Below, one piece after another: positions 6,804 to 12,603 of a stretch of DNA of 12,603 nt. This DNA is from Frankiaceae bacterium. Lineage in GTDB: Bacteria > Actinomycetota > Actinomycetes > JADGOU01. Numbering within the stretch: the stretch's first letter is position 1; each line of letters starts with the position of its first letter. The position numbers were made by a program, and so were the translations under genes. Location: contig JADGOU010000057.1 in assembly GCA_017882835.1 (NCBI GenBank), positions 1 to 12,603 of the forward strand, read 5' to 3'. Under the pieces are notes generated by a model. It was not told the DNA's origin and made no database searches. It saw only the letters and a program-made list of their open reading frames with translations.

Positions 6804-7205
6804 GTGGACAGCGTCGAGCTGACGGTCCGGACCGGCCAGGCGCTGGTCGTCGACCTGACCGATCGGCTGAGTGAGTTCTGCCGCGGTCGCGGCGACGGGC
6901 TGGTCAACGTCTACCTGCCGCACGCCACCGCCGGGTTGGCGTTGATGGAGACCGGCTCGGGCAGTGAGCCCGATCTGACCGAGACCCTGGCTCGGTTGCT
7001 GCCGCGCGACGACAGGTACCGGCACCGGCACGGTTCCACCGGGCATGGTGCCGACCACCTGTTGCCGGCGTTCGTGGCGCCGACGCTCACCCTGCCGGTG
7101 TTTGCCGGCCGGCCCGCGCTGGGCGCCTGGCAGAGCCTGGTGCTCGTCGACAGCAACACCGACAACCCCACCCGCCGGGTGCGGCTGAGCTTCCTGCCGG
7201 GCTAG
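6804..7205 (+). CDS. YjbQ (UPF0047) family protein
   Basis: The 133-residue protein belongs to the YjbQ/UPF0047 family, annotated elsewhere as secondary thiamine-phosphate synthase because some members complement thiamine-phosphate synthase mutants. The physiological role is not settled. Family marks are VNVYLPHATAGLALMETGSG (34-53), RYRHRHGSTGHGADHLLPAF (71-90) with clustered histidines, and LGAWQSLVLVDSNTDNPTRR (106-125). Histidines 40, 81 and 85 are the likely metal or active-site ligands. The GTG at 6804 is the first start after an in-frame TAG at 6786-6788; the upstream GGGG is a poor ribosome site, which fits translation coupled to the DUF1918 gene. It converges with the transporter gene, leaving 30 bases between stops. 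Confidence 0.88.
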   Translation: MDSVELTVRTGQALVVDLTDRLSEFCRGRGDGLVNVYLPHATAGLALMETGSGSEPDLTETLARLLPRDDRYRHRHGSTGHGADHLLPAFVAPTLTLPVFAGRPALGAWQSLVLVDSNTDNPTRRVRLSFLPG

Positions 7206-7235
7206 CCTGGCTGCCGCAAACCGCCGCGCCCGCGG

Positions 7236-8099
7236 TCAGGGTCCCGGGGTCGGCGTGGCCCCCACGGCCGCCGCATGCCGAGCGAGGACCACGACCCCGG
7301 CTGTCATCACCACCAGCGCGACGCCGGCGACGTACGGCTCGATGCCGTCCAGGGTTAGCGACTCGTGCAGCACCGCCGCGCCCACGGCGATGCTGACGAC
7401 CGGGTCGACGACGGTCAGCGTCGCGAGCGGCGCGGCCAGGCTGCCGGTCTGGAAGGTGTTCTGGCTCAGCAGGTAGCCCGCGCCGCCGATGGCGATCAGC
7501 GCGTACAGCGGCCAGGTGGTGAGCAGCGCGAGCACGTCCGGCAACTCGGCCACGCAGACCTTGACCAGCGCGGCGCTGAGCCCGAACAGGATGCCGGTGG
7601 CCGTCGCCAGGAGTACGCCGGGCAGCGGCGGCCGCAAGATCCGGGCCGCGAGCACGCAGACTGCCGCGGCGAGTAGCCCGGCGACTCCGGGAGCGAGTGC
7701 GTGCCGCCAGGACAGCACGCTGACTCCGTTGGCGGGCTGGGCGGCGAACAGGAAGGCGGCAACGCCGGCCACGCACAGCACGGCGCCGGCCGCTTCGCTG
7801 CCATGGGGGCGACGGTGGGCCAGAGTCGCGGTCAGCACCACCGCGAACAGCAGTCCGGTGACCAGTAGCGGCTGCACGAGGGCCACCGGGCCGAAGCCCA
7901 GGGCCAGCGCCTGCATCGACAGGCCGGCGCCGTCGGAGACGGTGCCCAGCAGCCAAACCGGGTGCCGGACCAGGTCGAGCATGAGCGCCGGGCTGAACGT
8001 GCCCCGAACCGGCACCTGGCCGGCCGCTCGGTGCTGGAGCACCGAGCAGAGCGCGTAGAAGAAGGCCGATGCCAGCCCGGCGCCGACCGCGATGATCAC
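7236..8099 (-). CDS. DMT-superfamily membrane transporter (EamA/NIPA-like)
   Basis: The 287-residue, strongly hydrophobic protein has about ten predicted membrane spans, the usual plan of two repeated five-helix halves in drug/metabolite transporters. The first helix carries ASAFFYALCSVLQHRAAGQ. The second half contains GYLLSQNTFQTGSL and VVDPVVSIAVGAAVLHESL, a stretch typical of EamA/NIPA-like actinobacterial members. The GTG start overlaps the deacetylase stop in a GTGA (8096-8099), so it is translated with the upstream genes. In such an operon a flippase or exporter for a lipid-linked sugar is plausible, by analogy with ArnE/ArnF. Magnesium or small-metabolite transport are alternatives. 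The family assignment is firm; the substrate is unknown. Confidence 0.85.
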   Translation of the reverse strand: MIIAVGAGLASAFFYALCSVLQHRAAGQVPVRGTFSPALMLDLVRHPVWLLGTVSDGAGLSMQALALGFGPVALVQPLLVTGLLFAVVLTATLAHRRPHGSEAAGAVLCVAGVAAFLFAAQPANGVSVLSWRHALAPGVAGLLAAAVCVLAARILRPPLPGVLLATATGILFGLSAALVKVCVAELPDVLALLTTWPLYALIAIGGAGYLLSQNTFQTGSLAAPLATLTVVDPVVSIAVGAAVLHESLTLDGIEPYVAGVALVVMTAGVVVLARHAAAVGATPTPGP

Positions 8100-8860
8100 G
8101 GAGTTGGCGTGGCGAGGTTCGTGGGCAGACCGTGCTCACGGACCGGGCCGACACCGAGCCCCTGCGCCCGGCACAACTCGACGATGGTCGGCACCGCGTC
8201 CAGGGCGGAGCGCCAGGCGCCGGGGGCCGAGGTGCAGTCCGAGTCGTGCAGCAGCACGGTGCCGCCGCCGGCGAGACCACGCCGGACGGTGGCCAGCACC
8301 CGGTCCGGGGTGGCGCGCTGCTCCCAGTCCCGGCCCCAGGCCGTCCAGAGCACTGGCTGCAGCCCCAGCCGGCGAGCGGCCAGCAGCGACCCGGCCGACA
8401 GCACGCCGTACGGCGGGCGAAAGAACCGCGGCATCGCGCCGGTCAGATCGGCCACCAGGTCGCGAGTGCGCCGCAGGTCGGTGCTGATCGCCGGCGCGGT
8501 CCGGCGCAGGTGGTTGCGGTGCGCCCAGCCGTGCACGCCTACCTCGTGGCCGCGACTGGCCAGCTCCCGACCCAGCTCCGGGTGCTCGGCCAGCATCCTA
8601 CCGAGCACGAAGAACGTCGCGAGCACGTCCAGCCGGTCGAGCTCGTCGAGAAACCGGGGGGTGGAGGCCGGGTCGGGACCGTCGTCGAAGGTCAGCGCCA
8701 CATGGTCGCCGCGGCCGATCCCGGCCAGAGCCGGAAACATCCGGCGCCGTACGACGTCGATGCCGGTGACCACCGGCAGGGTGTGCACCGTCGCCGCCAG
8801 CAGGGGAACCGCCGCACCGGCAGCCGCCCATGACGGGATCCGGCCGGCCGGAGCGCTCAC
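8096..8860 (-). CDS. Polysaccharide deacetylase, NodB/CE4 family
   Basis: The 254-residue protein starts with a hydrophobic segment (about 10-32), probably a membrane anchor or uncleaved signal, and then a complete NodB domain. Motif 1 is TFDDGPDP (D59 base, D60 metal). Motif 2 is GVHGWAH with metal ligands H110 and H114. Motif 3 is RFFRPPYG with R148, motif 4 is WTAWGRDW, and motif 5 is VLLHDSD with H205. All residues needed for metal-dependent de-N-acetylation are present. Members act on chitooligosaccharides, peptidoglycan or lipid-linked amino sugars (NodB, PgdA, ArnD). It overlaps both neighbours by 4 bases (GTGA at 8857-8860 and 8096-8099), so all three proteins should be made together. 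The acceptor is unknown; the product of the adjacent glycosyltransferase is the obvious candidate. Confidence 0.93.
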   Translation of the reverse strand: MSAPAGRIPSWAAAGAAVPLLAATVHTLPVVTGIDVVRRRMFPALAGIGRGDHVALTFDDGPDPASTPRFLDELDRLDVLATFFVLGRMLAEHPELGRELASRGHEVGVHGWAHRNHLRRTAPAISTDLRRTRDLVADLTGAMPRFFRPPYGVLSAGSLLAARRLGLQPVLWTAWGRDWEQRATPDRVLATVRRGLAGGGTVLLHDSDCTSAPGAWRSALDAVPTIVELCRAQGLGVGPVREHGLPTNLATPTP

Positions 8861-10746
8861 GAGCCGGTGGCCGTCAGCGCGGTCACCGGCTCGAACCGCA
8901 GCCCCTCAGCTTGGGCGGCGCCGACAACCGCGTCCAGCTCGGCGCTCACGGCCGCCGACGCCCGGGCCGGAACGTCGATCAGAACGACGTCCCCGCCGGT
9001 CAGCCGCGGCGGCGCCTGCCCGGTGTCCAGCAGGACGCCAGCGACCACGATCCGCGCGTCGGTGAAGTAGGACAGCCCCAGGTCGAGGGCATCCAGCCGG
9101 TGATCCGCGACATAGAGCCGGTGCCGCTCGCCGGTCAGTTGCCGCAGTCGTCGGGCGTTGGAGACCAGGTCCCGGGTGCTGCCGGCCGGGTCGTACCCGT
9201 GGTCGTGGGCGGTCCCTGCGTTGACGACCTCCAGGCCGGCGTCCACCACCGACCGAACCGCGTCCGGCTGCCGAGTGGCCAGCGTGTGGTCGACGGCGAC
9301 CGCGGCGTTGAGGTGTTGCAGCTCGGCGGTCACCCCCGGGTCCAGCGGTCCGTCGCTCGACGGCCGGATGACGAGGTACACGCTGTCCGAGTGCGGCGTG
9401 CGCACCACCCCGACGCCGTGCGACGTCGCCACCGCCACGCCACCGGTCGCTGCCCAGGTCAGCCCGAGTACGCCGATCAGACTGGCCACCAGCCCGGAGT
9501 GGGCCAGCGGTCGCCGGGCGAGTTTCGAGCCGGGACGGCGGGCAGCCGCAACGGTGGGATCGGCGCCCACCGCCACCGGCAGGTCGGTCACCGCCACCGG
9601 CAGGTCGGTCAGCCAGTCGTCGAGCACGTCGGCGGGGTCTTGCTGGAACGCGGCGGCGCCCTGCTGGCGCAGCCGTCGCCCCAGCGGACCGCTGGCACAG
9701 GCCCGCAGCGCGCCGGGCAGGTCGCCACTGTCCGGCACCCATCGAGCCACCCCGGCGGCGTCCATGGCGGCGGCGTTGGCCACGCCGTGACCGGGGATGC
9801 AGGCATGGCTGAGCACCGGCAGCCCGCCGGCGAAGGCCTCCATGCAGGTCAGGCCGCCGGCGTTTTGCACCAGTACGTCGCTGGCCGCCATCAGCGCCGG
9901 CATGTCGTCGACCCACCCGAGTGCCACACCTACCCCGCGGTGGCGCAACCGCTGGAGCAACGCGGTGTTCCGGCCGCAGACGATCACCGGCACCGCAGCC
10001 CCGGACGTAGTGATCCCGGCCGCCGTGTGCGCCACGTCGCCGACACCCCAGGACCCGGTCACCAACAGCGCAACCGTCGCATTCGCGGGCACGCCGAGCT
10101 CGGCCCGCTTGCGCGCCCGCACGGCGGCCCGCTCCCCGGGCGGGAGAGCGGCGAACCGCGGCGGGACAACTGGTCCGGTTACCACGGTGTACCCCGCGCC
10201 CAGTCGCTCGGCGGCGGCCGCGGTCACCGGGTGCGCCGCCAGGTGTAGGTCGACGTACGGCGAAACCCAGAGCCGGTGCACCGAGAAGTCCGTCAGGAAG
10301 GTGGCGAGCGGTGCCCGGATGTGGCCGTCGGCCTTGAGCTGGCCGAGCGCCTGGCTGGCCAGCGGGTAAGTGGAGATCACGGCCACGTCGTCGTCGCGGA
10401 CCCATTGCCGCAGCCGGCGGCAGGCCCAGCCGGCGATCAGCCGGGCGATGGCGGCGATGACGGGAATGAGCTCGATGCCGCGGTAGAGCCAGTCATACGT
10501 CGGTGGCGCCACCTTGAGCTGGAACAGGTAGCTCGTCTTGACGATGCGGGCGACCAGTCGCGGCCAGGCCTGGAGGAAGTCGCGAACTTCGACGTCATAG
10601 CCGCGGGTGCGCAGCCGCCGCGCCAGCTCGAAGGCGGCGCCATCGTGTCCGCCACCCATGCTGGCGGACACGATGAGGACCCGTCGGCCGGTAGCCGACA
10701 GCGCGATCACCTCCGCAGGTTGGGCCGAGACAACAAAACAGGTCAT
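8857..10746 (-). CDS. MGDG-synthase-like glycosyltransferase fused to a degenerate NodB-like domain
   Basis: The protein has 629 residues from ATG 10746. Residues 20-180 match the N-terminal domain of monogalactosyldiacylglycerol synthase/MurG-type enzymes (VLIVSASMGGGHDGAA, then YDVEVRDFL). Residues 185-380 are the GT-B C-terminal domain, with sugar-nucleotide motif VQNAGGLTCMEAFAGGLPVL (293-312) and IPGHGVANA. A proline/alanine linker follows with a 7-residue duplication (TDLPVAV twice), then one membrane span (about 418-445). Residues 455-620 resemble a NodB deacetylase that has lost most catalytic residues: RPSSDGP (461-467) for TFDDGP, NAGTAH for VHGWAH, and VLID for VLLH. The likely role is transfer of a sugar to a lipid at the inner membrane face. 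The start is uncertain: GTG 10710 is possible, and a perfect GGAGGTGA (10714-10707) sits 5 bases before an in-frame CTG (10701). It is the first gene of a three-gene operon. Confidence 0.85.
   Translation of the reverse strand: MTCFVVSAQPAEVIALSATGRRVLIVSASMGGGHDGAAFELARRLRTRGYDVEVRDFLQAWPRLVARIVKTSYLFQLKVAPPTYDWLYRGIELIPVIAAIARLIAGWACRRLRQWVRDDDVAVISTYPLASQALGQLKADGHIRAPLATFLTDFSVHRLWVSPYVDLHLAAHPVTAAAAERLGAGYTVVTGPVVPPRFAALPPGERAAVRARKRAELGVPANATVALLVTGSWGVGDVAHTAAGITTSGAAVPVIVCGRNTALLQRLRHRGVGVALGWVDDMPALMAASDVLVQNAGGLTCMEAFAGGLPVLSHACIPGHGVANAAAMDAAGVARWVPDSGDLPGALRACASGPLGRRLRQQGAAAFQQDPADVLDDWLTDLPVAVTDLPVAVGADPTVAAARRPGSKLARRPLAHSGLVASLIGVLGLTWAATGGVAVATSHGVGVVRTPHSDSVYLVIRPSSDGPLDPGVTAELQHLNAAVAVDHTLATRQPDAVRSVVDAGLEVVNAGTAHDHGYDPAGSTRDLVSNARRLRQLTGERHRLYVADHRLDALDLGLSYFTDARIVVAGVLLDTGQAPPRLTGGDVVLIDVPARASAAVSAELDAVVGAAQAEGLRFEPVTALTATGS
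9569..9610 (-). repeat. 21-base exact tandem duplication in the glycosyltransferase linker
   Basis: Positions 9569-9589 and 9590-9610 are identical. The duplication is in frame and doubles the peptide TDLPVAV in the linker between the GT-B domain and the membrane span. It looks like a recent slippage event tolerated in a flexible region. Confidence 0.8.
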
Positions 10747-11008
10747 GCCGGGACGGATTGCCGGGACAGGGTGAAAGACCAGACCCAGAATGCCACGGTA
10801 GTTCAGCACGGTATGCACCGCGGCCCGCGCGACGCGCCGCAACTTCGCCCGCGCCGGCGAGCAACCTGCACAATCGCACCGCCGAGCACTTGCGTCCCCG
10901 GCCCCCGCCGTGTGGACTACGGGACACGTGGCCACCATGGCCGCAGGCAGGTGGCCGCCAAGGCCGCTGGCACAGCGAGGCAACAGGTCCCCGACGGGAG
11001 GGGCAGCG
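10747..11008. promoter_or_regulatory. Divergent intergenic region between the glycosyltransferase operon and the DUF3052 gene
   Basis: These 262 bases must carry promoters in both directions. Open frames extend through it on both strands, but the predicted residues (Arg/Pro/Cys-rich) do not look like protein. A 7-bp stem, GGCCACC (10930-10936) with GGTGGCC (10950-10956), lies in the DUF3052 leader. GGGAGGGG just before 11005 is the DUF3052 ribosome site. I could not fix -10/-35 boxes. Confidence 0.4.
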
Positions 11009-11446
11009 TTGAGCACGACCGCGGACCACGCGGGACAACGGAGCCTGGCGGAGCGGCTCGGTGTACAACCCGGCATGGTCGTGCACGAGTTGGGCTACGA
11101 CGACGACGTCGATGAGGAGCTGCGCCGCTCGGTGGTGGAGCGCTCCGGCGGGGAGCTCGTCGCCGAAGCTTCGGACGAGATCGTCGATGTCGTCCTGCTG
11201 TGGTGGCGAGAGGGCGACGGTGACCTGGTCGACACGCTTGTCGATGCTCTGACGCCACTGGCAGCTAACGGAGTGGTGTGGCTACTCACCCCGAAGGCGG
11301 GGCGCGAGGGCCACGTCGAGCCCAGCGACATCAGCGAAGCGGCGCCGACCGCCGGGCTCAACCAGACCAGCTCAATCAGCGACGCGGCCGACTGGTCCGG
11401 GGCGCGCCTCGTTGCGCCGCGGTCGTCTCGGTCCGCTCGGCGGTAG
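11009..11446 (+). CDS. DUF3052 family protein
   Basis: The 145-residue protein matches the actinobacterial DUF3052 family, the neighbour of ahpE (Rv2239c in M. tuberculosis). Family segments are STTADHAGQRSLAERLGVQP, GYDDDVDEELRRSV, DEIVDVVLLWWREGDGDLVD, NGVVWLLTPKAGREGHVEPS and DISEAAPTAGLNQTSSISDA. It is acidic, cytoplasmic, and has no membrane span. No biochemical function is established. TTG 11009 is chosen because family homology starts there and a GGGAGGGG ribosome site precedes it by about 6 bases. An ATG about 100 bases upstream would add a basic, non-conserved leader. A gap of 79 bases with its own ribosome site separates it from ahpE, so the two are probably one transcription unit. 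Confidence 0.92.
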   Translation: MSTTADHAGQRSLAERLGVQPGMVVHELGYDDDVDEELRRSVVERSGGELVAEASDEIVDVVLLWWREGDGDLVDTLVDALTPLAANGVVWLLTPKAGREGHVEPSDISEAAPTAGLNQTSSISDAADWSGARLVAPRSSRSARR

Positions 11447-11525
11447 TCCGCACCGGCACCGCTGGGCCACCGACAGCCAAAGCCCTCCCACCCCCTCCAA
11501 CTCTCCCCGGAAGGAACACCGCCGC

Positions 11526-12011
11526 ATGTCCGTCGAGACCAGCTCCGTCGAAGGGCACGTCGGGGAGGGGCAGGAGGCCCCCGACTTCGAGCTCGTCGAC
11601 CAGAACCGGCAGCCGGTCCGGCTCTCGTCGTACCGGGACCGCAAGAACGTCGTACTGATCTTCTATCCGTTCTCCTTCACGCCCAAGTGCCAGGGTGAGC
11701 TGTGCCGAGTGCGCGACGAGCTGCCGACGTTCGCCAACGACGACGTCCAGACGATCGCGGTGTCCGTCGACACTGCTGCCGCGCACCGGGTGTGGGCGGA
11801 TCAGCAGGGGTTCAACTTCCCGCTGCTGGCGGACTTCTGGCCGCACGGTGCGGTGGCCAAGCGCTACGGCGTCTTCGACGACAAGAGGGGCGCGGCGTTG
11901 CGCGCCACGTTCATCATCGACAAGGCAGGCATCGTGCGATACAAGGTCGTGAACGCGCTGTCGGACGCCCGCGACCAAGCGGAGTACGTCAAGGTGCTGG
12001 CTTCGCTGTAG
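11526..12011 (+). CDS. ahpE: Peroxiredoxin AhpE (Bcp/AhpE-type)
   Basis: The 161-residue thioredoxin-fold peroxidase reduces hydroperoxides. The active site is FYPFSFTPKCQGELC: T52-x-x-C55, with C55 the peroxidatic cysteine of the PxxxTxxC motif. LLADFWPHGAVAKRYGVFDD (about 99-118) and RATFIIDKAGIVRY are strongly AhpE-like, matching M. tuberculosis Rv2238c in pattern and length. A second cysteine, C60, sits five residues after C55, the spacing of the atypical 2-Cys Bcp enzymes; the M. tuberculosis enzyme has Asp there as I recall it. This one might therefore form an internal disulfide. The ATG at 11526 has GGAAGGA 10 bases upstream. A weak hairpin (GAGGCG 12020-12025 with CGCCTC 12039-12044) follows the stop and may be a terminator. 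Confidence 0.95.
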   Translation: MSVETSSVEGHVGEGQEAPDFELVDQNRQPVRLSSYRDRKNVVLIFYPFSFTPKCQGELCRVRDELPTFANDDVQTIAVSVDTAAAHRVWADQQGFNFPLLADFWPHGAVAKRYGVFDDKRGAALRATFIIDKAGIVRYKVVNALSDARDQAEYVKVLASL

Positions 12012-12084
12012 CCGGCCCCGAGGCGCGGTGATCGTCGTCGCCTCATCAGGGATGGCCTGGATAGCCGCCATATCAGGGGGATAG

Positions 12085-12420
12085 ATGCCCTGCGTCCGTT
12101 GCTCCGCCCGCCAGACTGACCCGGCCCGGGGGCCGTCACCGTGGAAGAGCGGGGTGCAGGCCGGCCGGCAGGTGTTGGTCTGCCCCGACTGCCAACGCAG
12201 CCGGGACTGGACGGCAGACCTCGACCGGTGCACCGCCTGTGGGTCAACGATGCTGGTACGCCGACTGGGCGAGACCTCGTGCCGCGCCTGTGGGTTCGTC
12301 GGACCGGGGGAGTCGGTCGTCGTACCGCCGGGTCTCGACGAGCCGGCTTCGCAGTGGCCCGACGTGCCCGGGTTGGCCGACGAGGTGGCGGCGGCGCTGG
12401 CGCGCGTGCTCGGGCGCTGA
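12085..12420 (+). CDS. Small zinc-ribbon protein with four CxxC pairs
   Basis: The 111-residue protein contains four CxxC knuckles: C3/C6 (PCVRC), C33/C36 (VCPDC), C49/C52 (RCTACG) and C66/C69 (SCRACG). These are enough to bind two zinc ions as two ribbon units. The last 35 residues are free of cysteine and helical (GLADEVAAALARVLGR). There is no signal peptide or membrane span. The ATG at 12085 has CAGGGGG 4 bases upstream, 73 bases after ahpE and on the same strand. I do not recognise a named family. The fold suggests nucleic-acid or protein binding, but cysteine pairs could also respond to oxidation, which would fit its neighbour ahpE; that link is speculation. Confidence 0.8.
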   Translation: MPCVRCSARQTDPARGPSPWKSGVQAGRQVLVCPDCQRSRDWTADLDRCTACGSTMLVRRLGETSCRACGFVGPGESVVVPPGLDEPASQWPDVPGLADEVAAALARVLGR

Positions 12421-12489
12421 CGTCCGAGCGCAGGGCGACGGGGCTGTGGTCGCGGTCGTTAGGCTGGTTTGGCCGGGGTCGCCCGGCGC

Positions 12490-12562
12490 GGACCCATAGC
12501 TCAGCTGGAAGAGCGGCGCCCTTACAAGGCGTAGGCCGCAGGTTCGAGCCCTGCTGGGTCCA
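12490..12562 (+). tRNA. tRNA-Val (anticodon UAC)
   Basis: A complete cloverleaf is visible. The acceptor stem is GGACCCA with TGGGTCC and discriminator A. The D arm is GCTC..GAGC. The anticodon stem GCGCC/GGCGT encloses the loop CTTACAA, giving anticodon TAC, which reads GTA (valine). The T arm is GCAGG-TTCGAGC-CCTGC. CCA is not encoded (CCG follows the discriminator base), so it must be added after transcription. A TAGGCT at 12460-12465, about 25 bases upstream, may be its -10 box. No integrase or duplicated 3' end is present in the window. Confidence 0.97.
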
Positions 12563-12603
12563 CCGCGAAGCCACGACCCCACGTCGACCAGGAGCAGCGG
12601 AGC

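Noticed and set aside
7206..7235. Terminator between the YjbQ and transporter genes
   Set aside because: Only a short imperfect GC pairing (CCGC with GCGG) is visible in the 30-base gap, too weak to call.
8830..10405. Long plus- and minus-strand frames overlapping the glycosyltransferase
   Set aside because: Composition is Arg/Gly/Pro-rich without any motif, while the accepted frame shows ordered glycosyltransferase motifs.
10910..11008. An upstream ATG for the DUF3052 protein
   Set aside because: The extra 33 residues are basic and not part of the family; TTG 11009 has a good ribosome site and coincides with the start of family similarity.
10747..11076. Upstream extension of the glycosyltransferase to a start at 11076
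   Set aside because: It would run through the DUF3052 start on the other strand, and the added residues (Cys/Arg/Pro-rich) have no similarity to the family, whose homology starts near residue 20.
12490..12562. tRNA-Val as an attachment site of an integrated element
   Set aside because: No integrase, no duplicated tRNA 3' end and no phage genes are present; the window ends 41 bases later, so an element further right cannot be excluded.

Overview
The window is very GC-rich, with GTG and TTG starts, GTGA stop/start overlaps and an aceE / DUF3052 / ahpE arrangement, all of which point to an actinobacterial chromosome. In Mycobacterium tuberculosis the corresponding block runs ahpE (Rv2238c), DUF3052 (Rv2239c), aceE (Rv2241), then a PucR-type regulator (Rv2242) and the fatty-acid operon fabD-acpM-kasA-kasB-accD6. 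Here the same block lies in reverse orientation, with extra genes placed at both of its junctions.

Left part (1-1650): there is no intact gene. Positions 1-665 hold strong hairpins and short tandem repeats. Positions 704-1592 (minus strand) carry two broken genes in the order of the classical fatty-acid locus. They are a frameshifted, internally deleted PucR/FasR-type regulator and, fused directly to it, the last ~95 codons of an acyl-CoA carboxylase beta subunit (accD), followed by a clean terminator hairpin. The fab genes that normally lie between these two are gone. I read this as the scar of a deleted type II fatty-acid operon.

Middle (1653-6314): a PolX-like PHP-domain protein without a polymerase domain, a ribbon-helix-helix / MazF toxin-antitoxin pair, and the full-length pyruvate dehydrogenase E1 gene aceE (minus strand). 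Divergent from aceE are a DUF1918 protein and a YjbQ-family protein.

Right-centre (7236-10746, minus strand): a tightly coupled three-gene operon. It encodes an MGDG-synthase-like glycosyltransferase with a degenerate NodB-like C-terminal domain, an intact CE4/NodB deacetylase, and a DMT-family (EamA/NIPA-like) membrane transporter. Both junctions are 4-base GTGA overlaps. The combination suggests transfer of a sugar to a lipid, deacylation, and possibly transport across the membrane; this role is inferred.

Right end (11009-12562, plus strand): a DUF3052 protein, peroxiredoxin AhpE, a small protein with four CxxC pairs, and tRNA-Val(UAC). The most notable points are the fatty-acid operon scar and the pairing of a dead and a live deacetylase domain in adjacent, translationally coupled genes.
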